A stretch of 64,000 nt of DNA from JAGVSZ01 sp019137045 (GTDB lineage: Bacteria; Pseudomonadota; Gammaproteobacteria; Burkholderiales; SG8-39), in contig JAXMFT010000006.1 of assembly GCA_046347635.1 (NCBI GenBank), positions 124,001-188,000 of the forward strand. Direction: 5' to 3'. Within the stretch, counting starts at the first letter, position 1. Every line of letters begins with the position of its first letter. Below the pieces are notes generated by a model. It was not told the DNA's origin, did no database searches, and worked only from the letters and a program-made list of their open reading frames with translations. A program made the position numbers and the translations under genes. Shown in pieces: positions 36,410-44,961 of this stretch.

Positions 36410-37291
36410 ATGAAAGATCAAGGCTACGAGCACGCGCATTCCTCGCCGATCAAGACCCCGATGCAGCTCGTGGTCGTCACGGTGCTGGCGTTCGTCATCC
36501 CGGTGGTCGGGCTGATCCTCCTCGTGCAGTTCGTGATCTCGGGCTATCGCGCCGCGCAGACCACCGCGGATCCGGACACCATCGTGCGGCGCATCCAGCC
36601 GGTCGCGCGCGTCGAGTTCGCGGACGCAGCGCCGGCGGGCGGCGCGCGCGCCGCGAAGAGCGGCGAGGAAGTGTACAAGGCCGTCTGCTCGGTCTGCCAC
36701 GGCAGCGGCGCAGCCGGCGCGCCCAAGACCGGCGACAAGGCGGCCTGGTCGCCGCTCATCAAGGAAGGCATGGACACGCTCGTGAAGGATGCCATCAAGG
36801 GCATTCGCGCCATGCCGCCGCGCGGCGGGAACCCCGACCTCAGCGACGTCGAGGTCGCGCGCGCGGTCGCGTACCTCGCGAACCAGGCGGGTGCGAACTG
36901 GAAGGAGCCGGCGGCGCCGGCGGCGAAACCGGCCGCTGCGGCCGCAGCCCCTGTCGCGACGCCCGCCGCGGCGCCGGCGCCCGCCCCGGCGGCGGTGGCT
37001 GTGGCGCCTGCGGCACCGGCCCCCGCCGCAGCGCCCGCGCCCGACGTGACCGCCCTGCTCCAGAAGCACGGCTGCCTCGCCTGCCACCAGGTCGACAAGA
37101 GAGTCGTCGGCCCGTCCTACAAAGAGGTGGCCGCCAAGTACGCCGGCGACAAGAACGCGGTGGCGCTGCTGGAGAAAAAGATCAAGGCCGGCGGCGCCGG
37201 CGTGTGGGGTCAGGTGCCGATGCCGCCCCATCCCCAGCTGAGCGACGCCGACCTGCAGGCGATGGTGACCTACATCCTGGCGCAGAAGTAG
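36410..37291 (+). CDS. Membrane-anchored di-heme cytochrome c (cytochrome c5 family)
   Basis: 293 residues. An N-terminal membrane helix (about 20-42; VVVTVLAFVIPVVGLILLVQ) anchors the protein with both heme domains in the periplasm. Heme 1 is Cys93-Ser-Val-Cys96-His97 and heme 2 is Cys222-Leu-Ala-Cys225-His226. They are joined by a flexible Ala/Pro-rich linker (about 165-210). Downstream Met ligands are plausible in RAMPPRGGNPDLSDVE and QVPMPPHPQLSDADL. The pattern fits electron carriers feeding terminal oxidases. A strong promoter precedes it. It converges with the TRAP permease gene, leaving 4 bp between stops. Confidence 0.9.
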   Translation: MKDQGYEHAHSSPIKTPMQLVVVTVLAFVIPVVGLILLVQFVISGYRAAQTTADPDTIVRRIQPVARVEFADAAPAGGARAAKSGEEVYKAVCSVCHGSGAAGAPKTGDKAAWSPLIKEGMDTLVKDAIKGIRAMPPRGGNPDLSDVEVARAVAYLANQAGANWKEPAAPAAKPAAAAAAPVATPAAAPAPAPAAVAVAPAAPAPAAAPAPDVTALLQKHGCLACHQVDKRVVGPSYKEVAAKYAGDKNAVALLEKKIKAGGAGVWGQVPMPPHPQLSDADLQAMVTYILAQK

Positions 37292-37295
37292 CGGC

Positions 37296-39428
37296 TCACC
37301 GCGCGCCCCTGCGCACGGCCTGATAGGCGTACACCGCCGCGCCGAGCGCGACGCCGACGAGGTCGGTGACCGTGCCCGGGTGGATGCAGAGCAGGGCCGC
37401 GGCGATCATGACGACGCGCAGGGGCAGCGCGAGCGGGCCGCGCGCCCAGCCCTCGGTCCCCGCGCCCAGGAACAGCACCCCGAGCGACGCCGTGATGCCC
37501 GCCTGGATGATCTCCGGCCACGTGCCCTGCATGAGCAGCACCGGGCTGAAGAAGAACATGAACGGGACGATGAACGTGGCGAGCCCCATTTTCAGCGCGA
37601 TCCACGAGGTCTTCCAGGGATCGGCGTTCGCCATGCCGGCCGCGGCGAAGGAGGCGAGCGCCACCGGCGGCGTGATCGCCGAGATCACCGCGAAATAGAA
37701 GATGAACATGTGCGCCACCAGCGCCGGCACCCCCATCTTGATCACCCCGGGGGCGATCACCGCCGCCGCGATCGCATAGGCCGCGGTCGTCGGCATCCCC
37801 ATGCCGAGGACGAGCGCCACGAGCGCGGCGAAGAGCATCGCGACGAGCTGGCTCTGCCCGGCGAGGGCGAGCAGCAGCTGCGAGAAGCGGCCGCCGATGC
37901 CGGTGAGCGCGATCACGCCGACGATGATGCCGGCGCACGCGCACACCGCCACGAGCTGGGTGCAGTCGCGCGCCGCGGTGACGAGCCCCTCCCGCGTACG
38001 CGTCCACCCGAACAGCGCCGCCAGGACCAGGATCGCCGCCAGCGCGACGGCGAGCGCCCCCCACTCGCCCAGGCCCGCCGGCGCGGCGCCGGTGACCCAG
38101 GACGGCACGTAGTAGAAGAGCGCACCGAGCACCACGATCGACACCACGCGCGCGAGCAGCCGGCGGCTCACGTCGAGCGCGCGCAGGCGCGCCGCGTGCG
38201 CCTCGTCTGCGCCCAGGTCCGCGAAGCGGTGGGAGAGAAAGCCCGCGATCATCGCCGCGCCGATGCCGAGCGCGCCGGCACGGAAGGGCGACAGCCCGTC
38301 GACCAGCGCCCAGATCAGCACGGCGATCGGCGCAAACAGGTAGAGCAGCGACAGCATCCTGCCGAGCGGCGGCAGCTCGTGGCGCGCGACGCCGCGCAGG
38401 CCGAGGCGGATCGCGTGCAGGTCGACGTGCACCCAGCAGGCGACGTAGAAGAGGATCGCCGGCATGATCGCGGCGAAGGCGATCTCGCCGTAGGCGATGC
38501 CGGTGATCTCGGCCATCAGGAATGCGCCGGCGCCCATCACGGGCGGGGTGATCTGGCCGCCGGTGGAGGAGGTGGCTTCGATCGCCGCGGCGGTCTCCTT
38601 CTCGTAGCCGACCCTGCGCATCATCGGGATCGTCACCATGCCCGAGGCGACGACGTTCGCGACCGCCGAGCCGGAGATCGTGCCGACCAGGACGCCGGAG
38701 GCGACCGCCGCCTTCGCCGGACCGCCGCGCGCCCAGCCGAACACCGCGTTGCAGAGGTCGTTGATGTAGTCGCCGACCTTCGACACGGTGAGGAACGCCG
38801 CGAAGGTGACGAACAGGATGATGTAGGTGGACGACACCTGCGTCGTGACGCCGAAGATGCCGTACTCGCTGTAGATGTAGGTGAAGAACCGGTCGATCCC
38901 GAAGCCCTTGTGCTCGAGCACGCCGGGCATCCACGGCCCGACGAAGGCATAGACGATGAACACCGCGGCGATGATCGGCAGGGCGAGGCCCGCGGTGCGG
39001 CGCGAGAACTCGAGCACCAGGAGCGTCCCGGTGAGCCCGGTGACCACGTCGCCGGTGGTGAACTGCGCGCCGGCGCGAAACAGCAGGCCGTCGAGCTCGA
39101 CCGCGACGTAGACCGCGCAGGCGATCGAGGCGGCGACCAGGCCCCAGTCGTACCACGGCACGCCGGTCCGCCGCGTGCGCGCAAGCGGGGCGTAGAGGAG
39201 GAACCCGAGCGCCGCGCCCCACCCGACGTGGATGGCGCGGAAGAGCAGCGGCTCGAGCGGATGGAAGTTGAGGACGAACAGGTGGAAGAGCGTGAACCCC
39301 GTCGCGAGCGCGGCGAAGGTCCGCGCCTCCCAGCGGCGCAGCGTCCGCCGGTTGCCGCCGAACTCCTCCTCCGGAACCGGCGCCGGCGCAACGCGCCCGT
39401 CGTGGCCGTGCTCGTTCCCGGCGGTCAT
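37296..39428 (-). CDS. TRAP transporter permease, fused 4TM/12TM (DctQM-type)
   Basis: 710-residue membrane protein, the length of fused TAXI-TRAP permeases. After a cytoplasmic N-terminus come the DctQ-like helices (FAALATGFTLFHLFVLNF, VGWGAALGFLLYAPL) and then the DctM-like core with VLVGTISGSAVANVVASG, GGQITPPVMGAGAFLMAEIT, LGMGMPTTAAYAIAAAVIAP and ISAITPPVALASFAAAG; GQITPP and ITPPVA are the repeated helical-hairpin motifs of the transport site. It carries a substrate by sodium or proton symport from the periplasm. The TAXI binding protein gene lies 88 bp upstream on the same strand and supplies the substrate. Confidence 0.93.
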   Translation of the reverse strand: MTAGNEHGHDGRVAPAPVPEEEFGGNRRTLRRWEARTFAALATGFTLFHLFVLNFHPLEPLLFRAIHVGWGAALGFLLYAPLARTRRTGVPWYDWGLVAASIACAVYVAVELDGLLFRAGAQFTTGDVVTGLTGTLLVLEFSRRTAGLALPIIAAVFIVYAFVGPWMPGVLEHKGFGIDRFFTYIYSEYGIFGVTTQVSSTYIILFVTFAAFLTVSKVGDYINDLCNAVFGWARGGPAKAAVASGVLVGTISGSAVANVVASGMVTIPMMRRVGYEKETAAAIEATSSTGGQITPPVMGAGAFLMAEITGIAYGEIAFAAIMPAILFYVACWVHVDLHAIRLGLRGVARHELPPLGRMLSLLYLFAPIAVLIWALVDGLSPFRAGALGIGAAMIAGFLSHRFADLGADEAHAARLRALDVSRRLLARVVSIVVLGALFYYVPSWVTGAAPAGLGEWGALAVALAAILVLAALFGWTRTREGLVTAARDCTQLVAVCACAGIIVGVIALTGIGGRFSQLLLALAGQSQLVAMLFAALVALVLGMGMPTTAAYAIAAAVIAPGVIKMGVPALVAHMFIFYFAVISAITPPVALASFAAAGMANADPWKTSWIALKMGLATFIVPFMFFFSPVLLMQGTWPEIIQAGITASLGVLFLGAGTEGWARGPLALPLRVVMIAAALLCIHPGTVTDLVGVALGAAVYAYQAVRRGAR

Positions 39429-39516
39429 TCGCGCCCCCCCTCCCCGACGGCGCAGGCCGGCGCTCAGGCTCCCGGCCCGGGCGCGGCGCGCGGATCCGGC
39501 TCGCCCGCCGCGGGGC

Positions 39517-40506
39517 TCAGGCCGGCGGCAGCAGGTTTGCCGGCACCGCGATGCCCTTTTCCTTGAAGTACCGCACCGCGCCCGGGTGGAACGGCAGGAA
39601 GGTGTTGCGGTTCCAGTTCTCGGCCAGCGTCTCCTTCGCGGCGGCGTGCCCCTTCACCATCGCCGCGTTGTTCTCCAGCACCGTCTTGGTGACCGCGTAG
39701 ACGAGGTCCTCGGGAAGGTCCTTGTGCGCGATCGAGAAGTTGTACACCCCGACCGTCTTGTGGTCGGCGGTCTGCTGCTTGTAGGTCGCCTTCGGGATCA
39801 CCGAGTCGGACAGCTCGGGCAGCGCCTTCTTGAGCTTCGCGATCTCCTCGTCGGTGTAGGTGAAGAAGGTCACCTTGTTGGTCGTCTCGAGCTCGGAGTA
39901 GGCGGCGATCGGGATGCCGGCGCAGAACGGAAAGACGTCGATCAGCCCGTCCTGCAGGTTGGCCGCGATGTCGGACGCCTGCCCGTTGCGGATCGTCGCC
40001 TTGATGCCGAGCGCCTCGAACATCAGCGGGAAGTAGGTGCCGCAGGTGCCGGCGCGCGGACCGACCCCGGCGCGCTTGCCCGCGATGTCCTTCACGCTGC
40101 GGATGCCCGATTTCTCGAGCGCGACGAAGTGGAAGGGCGTGTCGTACATCGGGAACATCGCGCGGATGTTGCGATGCTGCTTGCCCTTGGTCCACTCGCC
40201 CTTGCCCTCCCAGGCCTGCAGCGCGACGCCCATCGTCACCATCCCGAAGTCGATCTGGCGCGAATCGGTGAGGATGATGTTCTGGTTCGGGCCCTGCGTC
40301 TGCTGCGTGCTGATGTTGGTGCCGGCCTTCTCGTTCACCAGGCTCGCCCACACCTGGCCGTACACGAAGTACGTCCCGCCGACCGACGCGGTGCCGAGGG
40401 TCAGGTTCTTGGGCCAGCCGGGTTTGGCCTGGCCGTGCGCTGCGGCGGCGAGCCCGACCGCGCAGACCGCGGCCGCAATCGCTCGGATCACTGTCACTGG
40501 CTGCAT
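39517..40506 (-). CDS. TAXI family TRAP transporter solute-binding protein
   Basis: 329 residues with a signal peptide ending AAAAHG (cleavage near QAKPG). NLTLGTASVGGTYFVYGQVW is the TAXI N-terminus; the family pattern continues with QTQGPNQNIILTDSRQIDFG, VGPRAGTCGTYFPLMFEALG and the late helices. GAGGAGC precedes the ATG. It delivers an unknown carboxylate to the fused permease encoded immediately downstream. The -10/-35 region is in the 300-bp gap toward gshB. Confidence 0.92.
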   Translation of the reverse strand: MQPVTVIRAIAAAVCAVGLAAAAHGQAKPGWPKNLTLGTASVGGTYFVYGQVWASLVNEKAGTNISTQQTQGPNQNIILTDSRQIDFGMVTMGVALQAWEGKGEWTKGKQHRNIRAMFPMYDTPFHFVALEKSGIRSVKDIAGKRAGVGPRAGTCGTYFPLMFEALGIKATIRNGQASDIAANLQDGLIDVFPFCAGIPIAAYSELETTNKVTFFTYTDEEIAKLKKALPELSDSVIPKATYKQQTADHKTVGVYNFSIAHKDLPEDLVYAVTKTVLENNAAMVKGHAAAKETLAENWNRNTFLPFHPGAVRYFKEKGIAVPANLLPPA

Positions 40507-40675
40507 CGCTTGCTCCTCGAAAATGATGGGTCCGGAGGCGCGCCGGGTCTGATTGCGCTCCCGCCCGGCTGCGCCGCAACGCCGTTTTTCACCGCTTGTC
40601 GCCCGCAATCTAGCATCCGGGTCGGGCAGTTTCAACGCTGCGCGAGCGTGCGCCGGACCGGCCGCGCCCATCGGC

Positions 40676-40681
40676 TAGAAT
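40676..40681 (+). promoter_or_regulatory. -10-like TAGAAT upstream of gshB
   Basis: TAGAAT (five of six consensus bases) about 135 bp before gshB and 28 bp before the short frame at 40710. No convincing -35. The gap 40507-40813 otherwise holds only the two divergent leader regions and the short frame listed next. Confidence 0.3.
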
Positions 40682-40709
40682 GGTCCGCCCCTCCCACAGC
40701 ACCGCGCCG

Positions 40710-40817
40710 ATGCTCCCGCAGCCCACCATCGAAGCCGGCGACTCCCGCGCCGAGCGCATGCGCCGGTCTCCCGGCCGCGCGGCCGCGGCCGGGCTCGAGC
40801 AGGCCGTACCGGCGTGA
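40710..40817 (+). CDS. Possible 35-residue leader frame overlapping the gshB start
   Basis: An ATG at 40710 opens 35 codons (MLPQPTIEAGDSRAERMRRS and a short Ala-rich tail) whose TGA overlaps the GTG of gshB in the sequence GTGA. That geometry is typical of translational coupling. There is no strong ribosome site and no known family, so this may be chance in GC-rich DNA or the remnant of an upstream gene such as gshA, which is absent here although it often precedes gshB. Confidence 0.25.
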   Translation: MLPQPTIEAGDSRAERMRRSPGRAAAAGLEQAVPA

Positions 40818-41791
40818 AGCTGCTCTTCGTCCTCGACCCGCTCGCGTCGATCAAGACGTACAAGGACACCTCGTTCGCGATGATGGTCGAGGCCGCCGGG
40901 CGCGGCCACGAGATCCACTTCGCGCCGCAGGAAGGGCTGATGTGGAAGGACGGCCGCGTCCTCGCCGAGCACGCGCGGCTGCACCTCGTCGACGGGGAGA
41001 AGCGGCTCGGCAACCCGTCCTTCCACGACGCGCACTGGTACCGGCTGGAGCTGCCCCCGCGCGAGACCCCGCTCGCCGGGTTCGACGCGGTGCTGATGCG
41101 CAAGGACCCGCCCTTCGACATGGAGTACGTCACCAGCACCTGGCTGCTCGAGGCGGCGGCGGGCGACGGCGCGCGCGTGTTCAACGACCCGCGCTCGATC
41201 CGCGACTTCAGCGAGAAGCTCGCGCTCGCGAAGTTCCCCCAGTTCACCGCGCCCACGCTCGTCACCCGCCTCATGCCGCAGGTGCAGGCGTTCATCGATG
41301 CGCACGGCGACGTGGTGCTCAAGCCGCTCGCCGGGATGGGCGGCGAGTCGGTGTTCCGGGTCGGCGACCGCGACCCGAACCGCAACGTGATCGTCGAGAC
41401 GCTCACGGCGCACGGGCACCGCACCATCATGGCGCAGCGCTACATCCCCGAGATCCGCGACGGCGACAAGCGCATCCTGCTGATCGGCGGGGAGCCGGTG
41501 CCGTACTGCCTCGCGCGCATCCCCAAGTCGGGCGAGTCGCGCGGCAATCTCGCCGCGGGCGGCACCGGGGTGGCGCAGCCGCTCTCGCCGCGCGACCGCG
41601 AGATCGCCGCGGCGCTGGCGCCCGAGCTGTGGCGCCGCGGGCTGCTGCTCGTCGGCCTGGACGTGATCGGCGAGTTCCTCACCGAGGTGAACGTCACCAG
41701 CCCGACCTGCTTCCAGGAGATCACCCAGCAGACCGGGTTCAACGTGGCGGGCCTGTTCGTCGACGCCCTGGAACGCGCGGCCGGGGCCTGA
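40814..41791 (+). CDS. gshB: Glutathione synthetase
   Basis: ATP-grasp ligase that adds glycine to gamma-glutamylcysteine. 325 residues from a GTG. KLLFVLDPLASIKTYKDTSF is the family N-terminus, then MRKDPPFDMEYVTSTWLLE, KPLAGMGGESVF (ATP-grasp glycine loop), and the C-terminal NVTSPTCFQEI with the metal-binding Glu/Asn region. Length fits E. coli GshB (316). gshA is not in view. It is followed 87 bp later by the soluble PTS genes, an order I associate with betaproteobacteria. Confidence 0.95.
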   Translation: MKLLFVLDPLASIKTYKDTSFAMMVEAAGRGHEIHFAPQEGLMWKDGRVLAEHARLHLVDGEKRLGNPSFHDAHWYRLELPPRETPLAGFDAVLMRKDPPFDMEYVTSTWLLEAAAGDGARVFNDPRSIRDFSEKLALAKFPQFTAPTLVTRLMPQVQAFIDAHGDVVLKPLAGMGGESVFRVGDRDPNRNVIVETLTAHGHRTIMAQRYIPEIRDGDKRILLIGGEPVPYCLARIPKSGESRGNLAAGGTGVAQPLSPRDREIAAALAPELWRRGLLLVGLDVIGEFLTEVNVTSPTCFQEITQQTGFNVAGLFVDALERAAGA

Positions 41792-41878
41792 GCGCGTCCC
41801 TCCCGGGCCTGTCCCGGCCTCCCCGCGCCGGGGTAAACTTTCAGCAGTTTCAGCGGGTTCGGTGATCCAGGCGGTCGT

Positions 41879-42289
41879 ATGGTCGGCATTCTCATCGTCG
41901 CGCACGGGGCGTTCGGCGAAGCGCTCATCCACAGCGCGAGCCACGTGCTCGGCAAGCGGCCGCTGCGCGTGCGGCAGGTCGGCATCACGGTGCACGACGA
42001 CCCCGCCGCGATCCTGCCGCAGGCGCAGAGCCTGGTGCGGGAGCTCGACGCCGGCAGCGGCGTCCTGGTGCTGACCGACATGCTGGGCGCGACGCCGTCG
42101 AACATCGCCGCCCGCCTCGCCTCCCCCGGCCGGGTCGAGATCGTCGCGGGCGCCAGCCTGCCGATGCTGATCCGCGCGCTCACCTACCGCGACGCCCCGC
42201 TCGCGACGGTGGTCGCGAAGTCGGTGAGCGGCGGGTGCGAGGGCGTGGTGCACCTGAGCGGCGACTGGGAACCGCATGCCGCAGCGTGA
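41879..42289 (+). CDS. PTS EIIA component, mannose/fructose (ManX-like) family
   Basis: 136 residues, an isolated EIIA domain of the mannose family. The phospho-accepting histidine is His9 in ILIVAHGAFGEAL. VLVLTDMLGATPSNIA is the second family motif. It accepts phosphate from HPr. No EIIB, EIIC or EIID is seen, so in this setting it is more likely regulatory than for sugar uptake. The gene overlaps ptsH by 14 bp. Confidence 0.92.
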   Translation: MVGILIVAHGAFGEALIHSASHVLGKRPLRVRQVGITVHDDPAAILPQAQSLVRELDAGSGVLVLTDMLGATPSNIAARLASPGRVEIVAGASLPMLIRALTYRDAPLATVVAKSVSGGCEGVVHLSGDWEPHAAA

Positions 42290-42545
42290 GGTCGAGATCG
42301 TGAACAAGCTCGGCCTGCACGCCCGCGCCTCGGCCAAGCTCACCCAGACGGCGAGCCGGTTCGCGGCGGAGGTGTGGCTGTCGCGCAACGGCCGGCGGGT
42401 GAACGCGAAGAGCATCATGGGCGTGATGATGCTCGCGGCCAGCCGGGGCAGCCGCATCGCGATCGAGACCGACGGTGCCGACGCCGACGAGGCGCTCGCG
42501 GCGCTGGTGAGCCTGATCGAGGACCGCTTCGGCGAAGGCGAGTGA
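42276..42545 (+). CDS. ptsH: Phosphocarrier protein HPr
   Basis: 89 residues. Phosphohistidine His15 in NKLGLHARASAKL and the regulatory-site serine Ser46 in AKSIMGVMML. The Ser is the position phosphorylated by HPr kinase in organisms that have it; hprK is not in this window. Overlaps both neighbours (14 bp with the EIIA gene, one base with ptsI), so the three are coupled. Confidence 0.96.
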   Translation: MPQREVEIVNKLGLHARASAKLTQTASRFAAEVWLSRNGRRVNAKSIMGVMMLAASRGSRIAIETDGADADEALAALVSLIEDRFGEGE

Positions 42546-44320
42546 TGGGCAAGCCCGAGGCCGCGACGGTGGAACGCGCGCTCGCCGCGCCGGCGGGCGC
42601 GAGCTTCACGCTGCACGGGGCCGGCGTGTCGGGCGGGATCGCGATCGGGTGCGCGCACCTCGTCACCGCGGCACGCCTCGAGGTGCCGCACTACGAGGTC
42701 GCGGCCGACGCGGTCGATGCCGAGCTCGCGCGCTTCGACGACGCGATCGCGGAGGTGCGCGGCGAGCTGATCGGCCTGCACGCCGCGGTGCCGACGGACG
42801 CCCCGGCGGAGATGGGCGCGTTCCTCGACCTGCACCTGATGATCCTCGACGACTCGACGCTCTCGCAGGCGCCGCGCGAGCTGATCCGGACGCGGCGCGT
42901 CAACGCGGAGTGGGCGCTCGTGCACCAGATGGAGATGCTGGTGCACCGCTTCGAGGAGATCGAGGACCCGTACCTGCGCGAGCGCAAGGCCGACGTGCAG
43001 CAGGTGGTCGAGCGGGCGCTGAAGGCGATGCTCGGCACCGGGCACGCGCCGCCGCCGCCGGAGCGCGAGGAGGACATCATCGTCGTCGCGCACGACTTCT
43101 CGCCCGCCGACATGCTCGCGTTCAAGCAGCACCGGTTCGCGGGGTTCGTCACCGACCTGGGCGGGGTCACCTCGCACACCGCGATCGTCGCGCGCAGCCT
43201 CGGGCTGCCCGCGATCGTCGGGCTGCACCGCGCGCGGCACATGATCCGCGAGGGCGAGCTGCTGATCGCGGACGGCGCGGCCGGAGTGCTGATCGTCAAC
43301 CCCGACCGCCAGGTCCTCGCCGAGTACCAGCTGCGGCGCAGCCAGCTCGACCTCGAGCGGCAGAAGCTCAAGCGCCTGCGCACCACCCCGGCGGCGACGA
43401 TCGAGGGCGTGCCGGTCGAGCTCGCGGCCAACATCGAGCTGCCCGAGGACGTCGAGCAGGCGCTCGAGGCGGGCGCGACGGGCGTCGGGCTGTTCCGCAG
43501 CGAGTTCCTGTTCATGGGCCGCATGGAGCTGCCCGGGGAGGACGAGCAGTTCGAGGCCTACCGGCAGGTGGTGGCGGCGATGGGCGGCCGCCCGGTGACG
43601 ATCCGCACCCTCGACATCGGCGCCGACAAGACCGTCAACGGCGCCGACCGGGCGGGCCCGAACCCCGCGCTCGGCCTGCGCGCGATCCGCTTCTGTCTCG
43701 CCGAGCCGCAGATGTTCCTCACCCAGCTGCGCGCGATCCTGCGCGCCTCGCACTACGGGCCGGTGCGGCTGCTGGTGCCGATGATCGCGCACGCGCACGA
43801 GGTCGACCAGGTGCTGCACTACGTGCAGCAGGCCAAGGCGGGTCTCGCGCGCGAGGCGGTGGCGTTCGATGCGGCGCTGCCGGTCGGCGGCATGATCGAG
43901 ATCCCTGCCGCGGCGCTCGCCCTGGGCGCGTTCGTGAAGCGGCTCGACTTCCTCTCGATCGGCACCAACGACCTGATCCAGTACACGCTCGCGATCGACC
44001 GCACCGACGACACGGTCGCCCACCTGTACGATCCGCTCCACCCCGCGGTGCTGCACCTGGTCGGGCACACGATCCGCACGGCGCACAGGGCCGGCGTCCC
44101 GGTCGCGGTCTGCGGCGAGATGGCGGGCGAGGTCGCGCTCACCCGGCTCCTGCTCGGCCTCGGGCTGCGCCAGTTCTCGATGCATCCGGCGCAGCTGCTC
44201 GCGGTCAAGCAGCAGGTGCTGCGCTCGTCGATCCCGGAGGTGGAGGTGATGGCGCAGCGCATCCTGCGCAGCGACCACCCCGAGCGCACGCGCCAGCTTC
44301 TGGCTAAACTGAACGCATGA
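42545..44320 (+). CDS. ptsI: Phosphoenolpyruvate-protein phosphotransferase (enzyme I)
   Basis: Autophosphorylates with PEP and donates phosphate to HPr. 591 residues, normal for EI without an N-terminal GAF domain. GVSGGIAIGCAH at about 28-39 begins the HPr-binding region; the active histidine is His211 in GGVTSHTAIVARS. The PEP-binding barrel has GATGVGLFRSEFLFMGR, IRTLDIGADKT, LSIGTNDLIQYTLAIDR and Cys523 in VAVCGEMAG. The first codon overlaps the ptsH stop and the last bases overlap the start of the next gene. Confidence 0.96.
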   Translation: MGKPEAATVERALAAPAGASFTLHGAGVSGGIAIGCAHLVTAARLEVPHYEVAADAVDAELARFDDAIAEVRGELIGLHAAVPTDAPAEMGAFLDLHLMILDDSTLSQAPRELIRTRRVNAEWALVHQMEMLVHRFEEIEDPYLRERKADVQQVVERALKAMLGTGHAPPPPEREEDIIVVAHDFSPADMLAFKQHRFAGFVTDLGGVTSHTAIVARSLGLPAIVGLHRARHMIREGELLIADGAAGVLIVNPDRQVLAEYQLRRSQLDLERQKLKRLRTTPAATIEGVPVELAANIELPEDVEQALEAGATGVGLFRSEFLFMGRMELPGEDEQFEAYRQVVAAMGGRPVTIRTLDIGADKTVNGADRAGPNPALGLRAIRFCLAEPQMFLTQLRAILRASHYGPVRLLVPMIAHAHEVDQVLHYVQQAKAGLAREAVAFDAALPVGGMIEIPAAALALGAFVKRLDFLSIGTNDLIQYTLAIDRTDDTVAHLYDPLHPAVLHLVGHTIRTAHRAGVPVAVCGEMAGEVALTRLLLGLGLRQFSMHPAQLLAVKQQVLRSSIPEVEVMAQRILRSDHPERTRQLLAKLNA

Positions 44321-44718
44321 GCAGGAGAGACCCCGTGCTGCGCGAGATCACAGGCGTGAGCCACGATCCCGGCGGGAACGCCCGGCGCTGGTTCCACGAC
44401 GACTACTTCGACCTCTTCGTGCGCCAGGACGAGCACGGCGAGATCGTGGGCCTGGAGCTGTGCTACGGGGTTGGCCACAGCGAGCACGCGCTCGTGTGGA
44501 AGAAGGGGACCGGACACTTCCACGACGGCCCGCAGGCCGACCGCTTCAACGCCGACGACCTCGCGGCGCGCTTCGCCGCCGAGTGCGGCGAGGTCCCCCA
44601 CCGCATCAGCACCTCGGTGCTGCGCACCATCCGCGACTACGCGCAGGTCGGCTCCCCGGCACGGCAGCCGCGCCGCCGTTACCGCCGCGAGGGCTGGCAG
44701 GGCCAGGAAGAGGGCTGA
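44317..44718 (+). CDS. Conserved-looking hypothetical protein coupled to ptsI
   Basis: 133 residues, starting at ATGA that overlaps the ptsI stop. No signal or membrane segment. The sequence looks like a compact alpha/beta domain: GNARRWFHDDYFDLFVRQDE, IVGLELCYGVGHSEHALVWK, then helices and a basic tail PRRRYRREGW. Many aromatic and His residues in the first half could suit ligand binding. I recognise no family. The overlap with ptsI suggests its dose is tied to the PTS proteins. Confidence 0.65.
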   Translation: MSRRDPVLREITGVSHDPGGNARRWFHDDYFDLFVRQDEHGEIVGLELCYGVGHSEHALVWKKGTGHFHDGPQADRFNADDLAARFAAECGEVPHRISTSVLRTIRDYAQVGSPARQPRRRYRREGWQGQEEG

Positions 44719-44773
44719 GCGTCCCGCGCGGGCGCGTTTGACAGCGCGTCCGGGCATGCGGTACCTTGCCCCC

Positions 44774-44842
44774 GACGCGCCGATTTGAGCTCAGCTTGCG
44801 GGCGCGGTCCCGGACCCCGGTCCGGGGCGAAATCCTGCTAAA
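44774..44842 (+). ncRNA. SAM-II (SAM-alpha)-like riboswitch upstream of metX
   Basis: P1 pairs GCGCC (44777-44781) with GGCGC (44801-44805). Between them lie GATTTGAG and CAGCTTGC, matching the GAUUU and GCUUGC conserved elements of SAM-II. ATTT (44783-44786) can pair with AAAT (44830-44833) to form the pseudoknot, and GCTAAA (44837-44842) is the conserved 3' element. A 7-bp hairpin (44809-44815 with 44820-44826) is inserted between P1 and the pseudoknot strand. The location before a methionine-synthesis gene and an intrinsic terminator fits repression by S-adenosylmethionine. Consensus is recalled, not searched. Confidence 0.78.
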
Positions 44843-44850
44843 GCGACGGC

Positions 44851-44892
44851 GACCCGTTCAGGCAGAGCAAAGCTGAACGGGTCTATTTTTTT
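44851..44892 (+). terminator. Intrinsic terminator between riboswitch and metX
   Basis: An 11-bp perfect stem (GACCCGTTCAG, 44851-44861, with CTGAACGGGTC, 44873-44883), an 11-base loop and the T-rich tail TATTTTTTT (44884-44892). It is the strongest intrinsic terminator I noticed in the window and lies 69 bp before the metX ATG. Placed after the SAM-II-like element it would act as an attenuator. Confidence 0.9.
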
Positions 44893-44961
44893 GTGCGCGC
44901 CGCGCGAGCACCCGACCGGCGCGCTGGAACACCGCCACGACTTGCCGGCGCAGCCGATCGC

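Noticed and set aside
41879..44320. Sugar-transport PTS operon
   Set aside because: Only the soluble EIIA, HPr and EI are present; no EIIB, EIIC or EIID and no sugar catabolic genes nearby.
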